Below are positions 1 through 8,648 of a stretch of DNA of 64,000 nucleotides, piece by piece (position 1 is the first letter of the stretch; each line of letters starts with the position of its first letter). The translations under genes and the position numbers were made by a program. Origin of the DNA: Xylanibacillus composti (GTDB lineage Bacteria; Bacillota; Bacilli; Paenibacillales; K13); assembly GCF_018403685.1 (NCBI RefSeq), contig NZ_BOVK01000043.1, positions 17,742 to 81,741 on the forward strand, given 5' to 3'. Under the pieces are notes generated by a model. It was not told the origin of the DNA. It saw only the letters and a program-made list of their open reading frames with translations, and searched no databases.

Positions 1-43
1 CTCAAGCGGAGCGGAAATCGATGACGGGCAAGGAGGAAATGGG

Positions 44-934
44 ATGGCAGAAAGCAGCTTGTACGGGGCCCGCGTTATGGATGCGGAGGTTCAACCCGAA
101 GTAGTGGCGTATTATTTTCGTCAATGGAACGGCTTCTCCATGCCCTTTCATACCCATAGCGCAGTAGAAATCATGTATGCGGTTGACGGCGTTTGCCGTA
201 TCGATACGGAAGGGCAAAGCTTCGAATTAAAGCGGAATGAGTTCATTTTCTTGGATGCGCATGTGCCGCATCGGCTGACTGTGGATGCAAAAAAGCCGTG
301 CCGGATGCTGAATGTGGAATTTGAGCTGGTCCCGCAGCGGGAAGGTTTTTTGTCGCTGGGGGCGCTGTCCAGAGAAAACCCGGAATGGGCTGCATTCCAG
401 AAAGCGGCCTGCCCTTTCCATGTGCTTCGCGATTCGAATGAGGTATATCCCGTCCTGAAGAGCCTGGTGCTTGAGTTGGATCGGCATGGGCCGCACAGCG
501 GGCTTATTCCTCTGCTGCTGGCCCAGCTGCTCATTTGGATAGCCCGGCTGGCACGGGATTCGGAGTCTCGGGAGGATCTGCATGGTCAATTGTATGTGAA
601 GAAAGCGTTGAACTACATCCACGATCATTATGAGCAGGACATTCGCGTGCAAGACATCGCGGACGCCATCGGCCTTCACCCCGGTTACCTGCACCGTATT
701 TTCAAAGGCAACACGGGCGAAACCGTAGTGGGCTATCTGACGCGATACCGGGTGCACCAGGCCAAGATGATGTTGGCAAGAACGGATATATCCGTAGCTG
801 ACATCGCCGAATACGTTGGCATGGGAAGCAGTCAGTATTTCAGCACTGTATTCAAAAAGCTAACGGGTCAAACCCCTATGGATTATCGGAAATCTGTAGA
901 ATCGATTCGGTATATACGTCAAGAGGGAAAGTGA
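44..934 (+). CDS. AraC-family transcriptional regulator with cupin sensor domain
   Basis: A 296-residue protein. Residues about 20-150 look like the AraC-type cupin ligand-binding fold (the FHTHSAVEIMYAVDG stretch). Residues about 185-290 form the double helix-turn-helix DNA-binding domain, with the family ending 'YFSTVFKKLTGQTPMDYRK'. The start is set by AGGAGG at 31-36, seven bases before the ATG. It lies just upstream of, and codirectional with, a GH4 glycosidase, so it is probably the sugar-responsive regulator of that gene. The regulatory target is inferred from position only. Length and domain order are normal for the family. Confidence 0.9.
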   Translation: MAESSLYGARVMDAEVQPEVVAYYFRQWNGFSMPFHTHSAVEIMYAVDGVCRIDTEGQSFELKRNEFIFLDAHVPHRLTVDAKKPCRMLNVEFELVPQREGFLSLGALSRENPEWAAFQKAACPFHVLRDSNEVYPVLKSLVLELDRHGPHSGLIPLLLAQLLIWIARLARDSESREDLHGQLYVKKALNYIHDHYEQDIRVQDIADAIGLHPGYLHRIFKGNTGETVVGYLTRYRVHQAKMMLARTDISVADIAEYVGMGSSQYFSTVFKKLTGQTPMDYRKSVESIRYIRQEGK

Positions 935-971
935 GAATTTTAAACAAACCGATGCAGAATTGGTCACGATT

Positions 972-986
972 TTGATAACGCTTGCA
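972..986. promoter_or_regulatory. Putative cre (CcpA) site
   Basis: TTGATAACGCTTGCA matches the degenerate cre consensus WTGNAANCGNWNNCW at all but one defined position. It lies about 55 bases upstream of the GH4 glycosidase start, which is where catabolite repression would act. The call is by eye only. Confidence 0.45.
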
Positions 987-1038
987 ATCCCCCGGTTGAT
1001 AAAATGATGCCAGGAGAATGAAAAGGAGGGAGCAAGCG

Positions 1039-2544
1039 ATGTCATTCAAAGTAGCGTTTGTCGGGGCTGGAAGCATTGGCTTTACGCGGGGATTGCTGCG
1101 AGATTTGATGACCGTGCCGGCATTTCACAACATGGAGGTGGCGTTCACCGATATTTCGCAGCGAAATCTGGATATGGTTACGCAACTGTGCCAGCGCGAT
1201 CTAAGGGAGAATGGGCTCGGCATTCACATTCAGTCCACCATGGATCGGCGGGAGGCGCTGAAAGATGCCCGGTATGTGTTCTGCGTCATTCGGGTGGGCG
1301 GCCTGGAAGCATTCCAGCTCGACGTGGACATTCCGCTCAAGTATGGGGTCGACCAATGCGTGGGCGATACGCTGTGTGCGGGCGGCATTATGTACGGTCA
1401 GCGGGGAATCCCTGTCATGTTGGATATTTGCAAGGACATTCGGGAGGTCGCAGAACCGGGTTGCCTGCTGCTCAACTATGCGAATCCGATGGCAATGCTC
1501 ACCTGGGCGTGCAACCATTATGGCGGCGTGCGAACGATCGGCTTGTGCCATGGCGTGCAAGGGGGACATCATCAGATAGCCCGGGCGCTCGGATTGCCGA
1601 AGGATGAAGTAGATATCGTATGTGCCGGCATCAATCACCAAACCTGGTACATTCAAGTGAAGCACAATGGGCAGGACATGACCGGACAGCTTCTGGAAGC
1701 GTTCGAGCGGCATCCGGAATTCAGCAAGACGGAGAAGGTCAGGATCGATATGCTGAGAAGGTTCGGTTATTACAGCACCGAGTCGAACGGCCATCTGAGC
1801 GAGTATGTGCCCTGGTATCGAAAGAGGCCGCAGGAAATTCAGGAGTGGATTGATTTGGGCACTTGGATTAACGGAGAGACTGGCGGCTATCTTCGGGTCT
1901 GCACGGAAGGACGCAATTGGTTCGAGACGGATTTCCCCAACTGGATGAAGGATCCGGCCTGGACGTATGAGGCGGAGCACCGCAGCGAGGAGCACGGCTC
2001 TTATATTATTGAAGGCCTGGAGACAGGACGCGTATACCGCGGACACTTCAATGTCGTGAACAACGGCATCATTTCCAACTTGCCGGATGACTGTATCGTT
2101 GAAGCGCCGGGTTACGTGGACCGCAACGGCATTAATATGCCCACAGTTGGCGACCTGCCGCTCGGATGCGCGGCTGTTTGCAATGCGAGCGTTTCGGTGC
2201 AGAGACTTGCGGTTGAAGCGGCCGTGCACGGCGATGACCGGCTGCTTCGGCAGGCGATGCTGATCGATCCGCTTGTGGGTGCAGTATGCAACCCGAAGGA
2301 AGTTTGGCAAATGGCGGACGAAATGCTGGCAGCGCAAGCGGAGTGGCTTCCCCAATATCGCGATGCGGTGGCGGCCGCCAGGAAGCGGTTGGCTTCAGAA
2401 GAACCGGTGCCGGTCCGGGAAGGGTACCAGGGGGCGGCGCGGCTGCAAGTGAAGAGTGTTGAGGAGATGAGGAAAAATCGCGAGGAAGCGAACAGGAATG
2501 CAGCGGAAGCGGACAAGGCGAAGGAGCGTCCGGCGGCGAGATAG
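1039..2544 (+). CDS. GH4 family NAD-dependent glycosidase (alpha-galactosidase/alpha-glucosidase type)
   Basis: A 501-residue member of glycoside hydrolase family 4, cytoplasmic enzymes that cleave glycosides by an NAD+- and Mn2+-dependent redox/elimination mechanism. The N-terminus shows the Rossmann motif VGAGSIGFT. The NYANPMAM block, then GLCHGVQGG with the Cys and His that typically bind the metal, then AGINHQTW follow in the usual order. The ATG at 1039 is preceded by AGGAGGG at 1023-1029; the reading frame stays open seven codons further upstream without a better site. The last 25 residues are charged and Ala/Glu-rich, outside the conserved fold. The substrate cannot be read from sequence; melA-like alpha-galactosidases are the nearest type. 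It is probably controlled by the AraC regulator upstream. Confidence 0.9.
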   Translation: MSFKVAFVGAGSIGFTRGLLRDLMTVPAFHNMEVAFTDISQRNLDMVTQLCQRDLRENGLGIHIQSTMDRREALKDARYVFCVIRVGGLEAFQLDVDIPLKYGVDQCVGDTLCAGGIMYGQRGIPVMLDICKDIREVAEPGCLLLNYANPMAMLTWACNHYGGVRTIGLCHGVQGGHHQIARALGLPKDEVDIVCAGINHQTWYIQVKHNGQDMTGQLLEAFERHPEFSKTEKVRIDMLRRFGYYSTESNGHLSEYVPWYRKRPQEIQEWIDLGTWINGETGGYLRVCTEGRNWFETDFPNWMKDPAWTYEAEHRSEEHGSYIIEGLETGRVYRGHFNVVNNGIISNLPDDCIVEAPGYVDRNGINMPTVGDLPLGCAAVCNASVSVQRLAVEAAVHGDDRLLRQAMLIDPLVGAVCNPKEVWQMADEMLAAQAEWLPQYRDAVAAARKRLASEEPVPVREGYQGAARLQVKSVEEMRKNREEANRNAAEADKAKERPAAR

Positions 2545-2634
2545 GCTTGGGTGTTCGTCCAATTGCCATTGTTTTTCTCACTTCAAGGGGGATCGGTTCA
2601 TAGGATGGACCAAACACTTCGAGGTGGGATGAGC

Positions 2635-3474
2635 ATGAGAGACCGAGGTGAGCTTTGGGCAGCGGTTGCCGCCCTTGCATGTGTAGCTCTTGTGTTGGCT
2701 TTGTTCATGAATGTGCATACAGAAGGGGAGAGCGAGCCTGCGACTGCTTTGCCCGAACCGATTGAAGGTCCTGACACAAGCGATGCCGATCGCAATCCTG
2801 ATGAATCGGAAGGACCAAGTCCTTCTTACTATTGGGGGATCGATACAGCCAGCGTCATGGATGAGTCTTTCTATGCCTGTGTGCAGGAGAACTTCGGAGA
2901 ACCCGTATACGCAGGCCGGTACTTGGAGACGAAGCAGGGCGTTTCCTACGGGCTGACGCCTGAGGAAGTTGCGTTCCTGCATAACCAGGGCATCCGCATC
3001 ATTCCGATCTATAACCATTTCACGGATGCAACCACATATGATGCCGGCGTGACGGAGGCTCGCGAGGCGATTTCGTATGCAGAACAAATCGGGGTGAAGG
3101 AAGGAACGTACATCTTTGCGGATATTGAGCCGAATTATCCCGTGGATCAGCATTTTTTGCAGGGGTGGTCAGAGACGATTGCCGCTTCGGCCTACCGCCC
3201 CGGCATTTATGGTGTGTTCGTAGAGGCTAGCGACAGCGAGGTTCTGGCTTCGTATATGTCCTTTTCTGAAGCGTATCCCGAGTTGGCCGAGCAGACGGCT
3301 GTGTGGACCAGTGATGTGAGTGTAGGGATCACGACGAAGGCGGAAGCGCCAGCGTTCGAACCGGAGGCGCGCAACATGCTGGAGGTCTCCATTTGGCAGT
3401 ACGGCATTGACGCGGAAGCCTGCAATATCGACACAAACTTGATGAAGGCCGAAATGATGGATTACTTGTGGTAA
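2635..3474 (+). CDS. Secreted or membrane-anchored DUF1906-like (Rv2525c-like glycoside-hydrolase fold) protein
   Basis: About 279 residues. It begins with a short basic N-terminus and one hydrophobic segment (residues about 8-25), an uncleaved anchor or signal peptide. An acidic, Pro-rich linker follows, and then a domain that starts YYWGIDTASVMDESFY and contains YIFADIEPNY. This resembles the DUF1906/Rv2525c-like family, a TIM-barrel fold related to cell-wall hydrolases. The start chosen has GAGGTGG at 2621-2627; in-frame alternatives are ATG at 2605 and 2629 and GTG at 2551. Substrate and role are unknown. It is followed by a good terminator. Confidence 0.65.
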   Translation: MRDRGELWAAVAALACVALVLALFMNVHTEGESEPATALPEPIEGPDTSDADRNPDESEGPSPSYYWGIDTASVMDESFYACVQENFGEPVYAGRYLETKQGVSYGLTPEEVAFLHNQGIRIIPIYNHFTDATTYDAGVTEAREAISYAEQIGVKEGTYIFADIEPNYPVDQHFLQGWSETIAASAYRPGIYGVFVEASDSEVLASYMSFSEAYPELAEQTAVWTSDVSVGITTKAEAPAFEPEARNMLEVSIWQYGIDAEACNIDTNLMKAEMMDYLW

Positions 3475-3476
3475 GC

Positions 3477-3533
3477 AAAAAGCGCAGGCGCTAACCGTGC
3501 CTAAGCCTATTCCTTCGGGCGTTGCGCATTTTC
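3477..3533 (+). terminator. Rho-independent terminator
   Basis: The arms 3477-3492 and 3517-3532 pair over about 15 of 16 positions (with some G-U pairs), and the right arm ends in TTTT. It directly follows the stop of the DUF1906-like gene. Confidence 0.6.
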
Positions 3534-3610
3534 GTTGCTCAGCGGGCGAAATATCTGTATAGTGTAGAGAGGCATGCAGTATGATTACGGAAATATAGGT
3601 GAATCGATTC

Positions 3611-4972
3611 ATGCGCAATTGGTTAAAAGCACTCTCTCATAAAATTACGCCTACGCAGTTTATCGTTTGCAGCTATGCGACCGTAATTGCGATGACAACA
3701 CTGCTTCTGGTTATGCCGATCAGCGTGAAGCCAGGCGCGGAGCTTTCATGGATTGATGCATTGTTTACAGCTGTCAGCGGGGTTAGCGTAACGGGCTTGA
3801 CGGCAGTGAACACGGCAGAGACATTCAGCGTATTCGGGACGTTCGTGCTCATGATCAGCTTCCAGTTCGGGGGCATCGGCATCATGGCGCTTGGCACATT
3901 CCTGTGGCTTGTACTGGGTCGCAATATCAGCCTCTCTTACCGCAGGCTCATCATGATAGACCAAAACCGCCACAATTTGTCGGGCCTTGTGCAGCTTATT
4001 CGGCTGCTGCTATTTATGGCGCTCGGCATTGAGCTGGCCGGCGCGCTTATATTCGGCGTATATTTCCGTGTGCAAGGGTTCCATGATACCTGGACGGAGT
4101 CGTTCTATTACGGCCTCTTCCATGCAGTTTCCTCGTATACGAATGCGGGGTTCGACATCTACGGCAATTCACTGGCTTCGTTCGCCAATGATTATTTCGT
4201 CCAGTTTATTACGATGCTGCTGCTGTTTCTCGGGGCGATTGGCTTTCCGGTGCTGATTGAATTCCGCGAGTTTCTCATGACTCGGAATCGCCGCTTCCGC
4301 TTCTCTCTATTCACGAAGGTAACGACGAGCATGTTCGTGATTATGATCGTTGCGGGCGCCCTCAGCATCTTTATTCTGGAGCATGATATGTATTTCGCAG
4401 ACAAGAGCTGGCATGAGAAGCTGTTCTTCTCGCTCTTCAATTCGATCACGACGCGAAGCGGCGGCTTGTCGACGATGGACGTTAGCGAATTCTATGAACC
4501 GACACAGTTTATCCTGTCGATCCTGATGTTTATTGGCGCAAGCCCATCGAGTGTCGGCGGCGGCATCCGCACGACGACGTTTGCGATTATATTGCTGACA
4601 CTGTATACCTACGCCAAGGGAAGAAGCGAGGTCCGTGTGTTCCGCAAGTCAGTCAAGGACGAAGACGTTCGGAAGAGCTTCGTTGTCTTTACAACAGGCG
4701 CGATCTTGGTTGTAGCCGGCATCGTAACCTTAGACTGGGTGGAACAGCAAAAATTTTCATTGTTCTCGGTTATTTTTGAAGTGAGCTCTGCTTTTGGCAC
4801 GTCCGGATTGTCCATGGGGATCACGGGAGATCTGTCGACGGTGGGGAAAGTGATCATTATGGCGCTGATGTTCGTGGGTAGGATTGGCATTCTCTCTCTC
4901 TTGTTCCTGTTCCGAACAGGCAACCGCAAGGAACATTACCATTATCCGAAAGAAGATATTATCATCGGCTAA
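3611..4972 (+). CDS. ktrB: KtrB/TrkH-family potassium uptake membrane subunit
   Basis: About 453 residues, the usual KtrB length. It is an integral membrane protein with four imperfect pore repeats. The selectivity-filter segments can be seen in order: SVTGLTAVN, YTNAGFDIYGN, TRSGGLSTMD and FGTSGLSMGITGDL. The intramembrane-loop motif SPSSVGGGIRTTTF is also present. It imports K+ (often Na+-coupled) across the cytoplasmic membrane, normally gated by a cytoplasmic KtrA ring. No KtrA gene is adjacent, so the partner must be encoded elsewhere. The ATG at 3611 has AGGTGA at 3597-3602; a GTG at 3599 is an in-frame alternative. Confidence 0.9.
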   Translation: MRNWLKALSHKITPTQFIVCSYATVIAMTTLLLVMPISVKPGAELSWIDALFTAVSGVSVTGLTAVNTAETFSVFGTFVLMISFQFGGIGIMALGTFLWLVLGRNISLSYRRLIMIDQNRHNLSGLVQLIRLLLFMALGIELAGALIFGVYFRVQGFHDTWTESFYYGLFHAVSSYTNAGFDIYGNSLASFANDYFVQFITMLLLFLGAIGFPVLIEFREFLMTRNRRFRFSLFTKVTTSMFVIMIVAGALSIFILEHDMYFADKSWHEKLFFSLFNSITTRSGGLSTMDVSEFYEPTQFILSILMFIGASPSSVGGGIRTTTFAIILLTLYTYAKGRSEVRVFRKSVKDEDVRKSFVVFTTGAILVVAGIVTLDWVEQQKFSLFSVIFEVSSAFGTSGLSMGITGDLSTVGKVIIMALMFVGRIGILSLLFLFRTGNRKEHYHYPKEDIIIG

Positions 4973-5040
4973 GCCGTTCCTCTTGACCAGCTCCACTCCT
5001 AATTGGAACGGGCAGCCGCTATTACTCCCATGAATCAATA

Positions 5041-5062
5041 GACGCCGACAGGCGTCTTTTTT
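5041..5062 (+). terminator. Rho-independent terminator of ktrB
   Basis: GACGCC-GACA-GGCGTC is followed by T6, a compact perfect stem. Confidence 0.85.
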
Positions 5063-5102
5063 CGTTTCCCCAAATCCTGACTTCCTAAATAGGGCGAGCA
5101 AT

Positions 5103-5154
5103 AGACGCTTGATTCATCTTCCGAGACAACAGGGGGAAGATCAGGCGTTTTATT
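5103..5154 (+). terminator. Second terminator-like hairpin
   Basis: The left arm (ACGCTTGAT..ATCTTCC) pairs with GGAAGATCAGGCGT and is followed by TTTTATT. It lies about 40 bases after the first terminator and just before the padR promoter, and may insulate that promoter from readthrough. Confidence 0.5.
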
Positions 5155-5155
5155 A

Positions 5156-5195
5156 TTGACAATTCCTGCTGGTGTATATATCATTTTGATATATA
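5156..5195 (+). promoter_or_regulatory. padR promoter with overlapping palindromic operator
   Basis: TTGACA at 5156-5161 and TATCAT at 5179-5184 are separated by 17 bases, a good sigma-A promoter. A perfect inverted repeat (TATATATCA-TTT-TGATATATA, 5175-5195) covers the -10 element. This is the expected layout for autorepression by the PadR regulator encoded immediately downstream. Confidence 0.7.
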
Positions 5196-5224
5196 TCTAA
5201 TTGATGCATAGTGAGGTGGCCGTT

Positions 5225-5749
5225 TTGAAATACCCCCTATTAGGCTTCTTGTCTCTGCAGCCGATGACAGGCTATGAGTTGAAGAAGATGGTTTCGATCA
5301 GTACGGGACAGTTTTATAGCGCCAGTTACGGCAGCATATATCCGACCTTGCGGAAGCTGGAACAGGAAGGCGCGGTTACTTCGAACGAGGGCAAGGAAGG
5401 AAACCGCGTCAAAATTGTTTATGCCATTACGGCGAAGGGAGAGCAAGAACTGGATGCCTGGTTGGAGCAGTCGGGGGAAGAGGAGTTTGTCCTGCGTTAC
5501 GAGTATATGACAAAGCTGTTCTTCTCAGGGAGGAGAGCGCCGGCAAATATTATGCGCATGATCCAGACCCATGTGGGCGAGTTGGAGGCAGAGAAGCAGA
5601 AACTCGTCGAGCTGAGGGATGCCCTGGATGACTCCTGTACAGATGCGTATCAGCGCTATCCTTGCGAATTCGGCATCGCGCTGTTTGATTTTCTCCAGGA
5701 GTGGAACAGCAGGCTGATGCAGCATATAGAAAGGAATGATGGGAATTGA
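5225..5749 (+). CDS. PadR-family transcriptional regulator
   Basis: About 174 residues. An N-terminal winged helix (LKYPLLGFLSLQPMTGYELKK type, then SYGSIYPTLRKLEQEG) is the PadR signature. The C-terminal helical part (about 90-170) is of the Vir_act_alpha_C type used for dimerisation. I chose TTG at 5225 because GAGGTGG lies six bases before it; an upstream in-frame ATG at 5204 and GTG at 5216 are possible. It probably represses itself and the next gene through the palindrome in its promoter. The inducer is unknown. Confidence 0.85.
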   Translation: MKYPLLGFLSLQPMTGYELKKMVSISTGQFYSASYGSIYPTLRKLEQEGAVTSNEGKEGNRVKIVYAITAKGEQELDAWLEQSGEEEFVLRYEYMTKLFFSGRRAPANIMRMIQTHVGELEAEKQKLVELRDALDDSCTDAYQRYPCEFGIALFDFLQEWNSRLMQHIERNDGN

Positions 5750-5772
5750 GGCTTATGGGAGGAGGGAACGGG

Positions 5773-6696
5773 ATGCATGTTGTTTTTGGCACGGGTGCGC
5801 TTGGCCTAGCGGTTATGCGCTCGCTCATTCGGAAAGGGAAACCAGTCAGGATGATCAATCGGCGCTCTGCTGTGCAGCTGCCGGAAAGGGTAGAGCTGCT
5901 GCAGGGGAATGCCGAGGAGGAAGCCTTTTGCATAGAAGCCTGTCGAGGTGCGGAGGTTGTCTACAATTGCACCGGACTGCCGTATTCACAATGGGCCGTG
6001 CAGCTTCCCCGCATCATGCAAGGGATCATTGCCGGGGCGGCAGCAGCCGGCGCCAAGCTGATCTACGGGGATAATCTGTATGCGTACGGTCCTCATGCTG
6101 GCGGGAGATACCATGAAGAGCTGCCGATAAAGCCTGTTGGAACGAAAACGAAGGTTCGGGCGAAGATGGCGGAAGAGCTGTTGCAGGCGCACCGAGACGG
6201 CGTCGTCCGTGCAGCGATTGGTCGGGGATCAGATTTTTATGGTCCCGGAGTGACTCTCTCCTTGCTGGGCGAGAGGGTATTCCAGGCAGCGCTGCAGGGG
6301 AAGCCAGCCGAGATTATTGGAAGTATTGATTTGCCGCACACGCATATTTATATTGATGATTTTGCTTCCGGGCTTGTTGTGCTTGGCGAGGAGGAGAAGG
6401 CGCTCGGTCAGATATGGCATATTCCTTCCGCTGATACGGTTACGACCAGAGAACTGCTGGAAATGATATACGAACAAGCCGGACATAAGCCCCGGTACCG
6501 AATAGCCAACGGCAAGCTGCTTCATGTGATGGGCTGGTTCGTTCCGGCCATGCGCGAATTCAGAGAAATCATGTATATGCTGAACGAACCGTTTCAGGCA
6601 GACTGCAGCAAGTTTGCCGCGGCTTTTCCTGTCCGAACCACCCCCCACCGCATCGCCATTCAACAAACCTTGGCATGGATCAGATCCCGTTCTTGA
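5773..6696 (+). CDS. NAD(P)-dependent epimerase/dehydratase-like protein (extended SDR, atypical)
   Basis: About 307 residues. The N-terminus MHVVFGTGALGLAVMRSL gives a Rossmann fold with motif GTGALG. The stretch YGDNLYAYGP followed by the YHEE region corresponds to the substrate-binding part of NAD-dependent epimerases. The ATG at 5773 is preceded by GGGAGGAGGG at 5758-5767. It starts 23 bases after padR, so the two form an operon and this enzyme is probably the regulated target. The canonical YxxxK catalytic pair is not obvious to me, so the exact reaction is open (reductase or sugar-nucleotide-like epimerase). Confidence 0.75.
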   Translation: MHVVFGTGALGLAVMRSLIRKGKPVRMINRRSAVQLPERVELLQGNAEEEAFCIEACRGAEVVYNCTGLPYSQWAVQLPRIMQGIIAGAAAAGAKLIYGDNLYAYGPHAGGRYHEELPIKPVGTKTKVRAKMAEELLQAHRDGVVRAAIGRGSDFYGPGVTLSLLGERVFQAALQGKPAEIIGSIDLPHTHIYIDDFASGLVVLGEEEKALGQIWHIPSADTVTTRELLEMIYEQAGHKPRYRIANGKLLHVMGWFVPAMREFREIMYMLNEPFQADCSKFAAAFPVRTTPHRIAIQQTLAWIRSRS

Positions 6697-6725
6697 AGAA
6701 CGACAATGCTTTTGGAGGGTGTGAT

Positions 6726-7001
6726 TTAGGCGCGGGCAGCCAGCAGCTCGCGCATGCGTGCGGTGTAGTCCGTGATGACGCCGGATACGCCGAGATTGAG
6801 CATGTGGTTAATCTCCTGCTGCAGATTCACGGTCCATACGAACACAAGTTGGCCGTGCTGGCGGATGGCAGCGATATCCGCGCGGTCAATCATCCGGTAA
6901 TGCGGATGCACGGAAAACACCTCATGCCCGAAGCTTTCGATCAGGTCAGTAACATGCATCAGCTTGCCCGCATAGACAAGGCCTACCTTGGCATGAGGAA
7001 G
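6726..7001 (-). pseudogene. Remnant of a glycerophosphodiester phosphodiesterase gene (C-terminal part only)
   Basis: On the minus strand the frame open from about 7001 down to 6726 encodes the C-terminal third of a GDPD. It includes VGLVYAGKLMHV, FSVHPHYRMID, LVFVWTVN and the family's closing LNLGVSGVITDY. The N-terminal part with the catalytic HRG and metal-binding acidic residues is absent, and a stop codon lies at 7002-7004. No start with a ribosome site is present. The intact GDPD gene that follows on the other strand shares the same C-terminal block but is not an obvious recent copy. Confidence 0.65.
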
Positions 7002-7163
7002 TTAATCGATTTGCTTCGTTGTGTAAAAATTTTCTTTCCGGTTATTTCCTTCGCCATGTCAAACAAATGATTTTTCATAACCTCATAAAAAAGAGTGTAT
7101 TCGCCAACCATGAACGCCTATAATAAAGGCAACATCATAGAGCAGCTTCTACGGGAGGTTATG

Positions 7164-8003
7164 ATGAAAAAATGGCATAGAGTCCCAACATTTATAATAG
7201 TCGTTGTATTGATCGGGATAGTAGTGCTTGCAGGATTGGCCGAAACAACGGGTCAAGCTTATGCTAAGGGAGACGTAGTGGTGGTTGCGCATCGGGGCGC
7301 TTCCGGACTGGCGCCGGAAAATACGATTGCCGCTTTCGATCTTGCACTGGAGCTTAGAGCCGATTATTTGGAACTGGATGTGCAAATGAGCCGCGACGGT
7401 CATTTGGTCGTCATTCATGATCCAAGTGTGAACCGTACGACCAATGGCCGAGGGCTTGTGCGGGACAAATTGCTGCATGAGCTCCAGCAGCTGGATGCAG
7501 GAGGCCGCTTTAGCAAGGAATATACCGGGGAGAGAATTCCGCTCCTGGAGGAAGTGCTCGAGCGCTATTGGGGAAGAATCGGCCTGCTGATTGAATTGAA
7601 AGAACCGAGTCTGTATCCCGGGATGGTGGAGAAAACGCTTGACATGGTGGGGCGGCTCGAAAGATCGGACGAGTCGGCAAAATCAGACGAGATGTATGCG
7701 GAGCAAGTGATTATCCAATCCTTTGATCGTGATGCGATCCGCTCGATTCGCGAGCAGATGCCCGATATGGCAACGGCTGTGCTGATCCGCTCCGAACGCA
7801 AGCGCATGCTGGCGGAGGACTGGGAAGCCCTTGCCGCATACGCAGATTATGTGAATCCGCATCAATCCTTGGTGACTGCGAGGTTTGTCGAGAACGCGCA
7901 TGCCTACAACTTGAAGGTGATTCCTTGGACCGTGCGCAAGCCAAGCGAGGCCAGGAGATTGATCCATGCAGGGGTTGACGGCTTGATAACGGATTACCCT
8001 TAG
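7164..8003 (+). CDS. Glycerophosphodiester phosphodiesterase, membrane-anchored or secreted
   Basis: About 279 residues. A signal peptide or anchor (basic MKKWHR then a long hydrophobic run, residues about 8-28) places it outside the membrane. The GDPD-fold core then shows VVAHRGASGLAPENT (catalytic His and Arg), ELDVQMSRDGHLVVIHD (metal and catalytic residues), LLIELKEP, and the closing VIPWTVRK...GVDGLITDYP. The family hydrolyses glycerophosphodiesters to glycerol-3-phosphate and an alcohol, for phospholipid or teichoic acid turnover. Two adjacent ATGs (7161, 7164) follow GGGAGG at 7153-7158. A short gap links it to the chromate-type transporter. Confidence 0.9.
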   Translation: MKKWHRVPTFIIVVVLIGIVVLAGLAETTGQAYAKGDVVVVAHRGASGLAPENTIAAFDLALELRADYLELDVQMSRDGHLVVIHDPSVNRTTNGRGLVRDKLLHELQQLDAGGRFSKEYTGERIPLLEEVLERYWGRIGLLIELKEPSLYPGMVEKTLDMVGRLERSDESAKSDEMYAEQVIIQSFDRDAIRSIREQMPDMATAVLIRSERKRMLAEDWEALAAYADYVNPHQSLVTARFVENAHAYNLKVIPWTVRKPSEARRLIHAGVDGLITDYP

Positions 8004-8077
8004 CGTACAATATGGTTCGTGCAGGCCGTTCTTACATAGGCATCACGATCCTACATGCGGAAAGGTGGCGGGAAGGA

Positions 8078-8623
8078 ATGATAATATGGCAAATATTCCT
8101 TTCTTTTTGTACAGCAACGCTGCTCGGATACGGCGGAGGTCCTTCCAGCATCCCGCTGTATCAGGATCAGGTTGTAAACAAGCATGGCTGGATGACCTCC
8201 GAGGAATTCGGTCAGGCGCTGGCGTTCGGCAATGCGCTGCCGGGGCCAATCGCGACCAAGCTGGCTGCATATATTGGCTTTAAGGTTGGCGGGTGGCTCG
8301 GCGCTGCGGCAGCACTCACCGCTGTCGTCTTGCCGACAGCGCTGCTCATGGTAGCGCTGGCCGGAGTAATGGTGAAGCTGAGCAACAATCCTATCATCAG
8401 GGGCATGATTCGCGGCGTACAGCCGGTTATATTCGTTATGCTTGCGATGCTGGCCTATGATTTTGCCAAATATGCGTTCAAAGCCTCTGAAGGGCCGATC
8501 GTATTTTTGCCGTTTTTTATAGCGGGCGCTTTTTTCATCCTCGTTCATTATTTGCAACTCAATGCGGTTTGGGGAATCATCGGATCAATGGCATTGGGGG
8601 CAATGTTTATGCGCGGCGGCTGA
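8078..8623 (+). CDS. Chromate transporter-family (CHR) protein, single-domain form
   Basis: A 181-residue, strongly hydrophobic protein with the CHR signatures GYGGGPSSIPLY near the N-terminus and FGNALPGPIATKLAAYIGF after it. Short CHR proteins normally occur as adjacent pairs that together form one transporter. Here only one copy is present, and its partner is not seen in the window. ATG at 8078 follows AAAGGTGG at 8061-8068. Members export chromate in some bacteria, but many have unknown substrates, so chromate should not be assumed. Confidence 0.8.
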   Translation: MIIWQIFLSFCTATLLGYGGGPSSIPLYQDQVVNKHGWMTSEEFGQALAFGNALPGPIATKLAAYIGFKVGGWLGAAAALTAVVLPTALLMVALAGVMVKLSNNPIIRGMIRGVQPVIFVMLAMLAYDFAKYAFKASEGPIVFLPFFIAGAFFILVHYLQLNAVWGIIGSMALGAMFMRGG

Positions 8624-8648
8624 GCTAGGCACGCTGCGAACCGCGACT

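Noticed and set aside
1201..2355. 384-codon open frame on the minus strand
   Set aside because: Antisense to the GH4 gene, with no ribosome site and no recognisable domain; a shadow of a high-GC third-position pattern.
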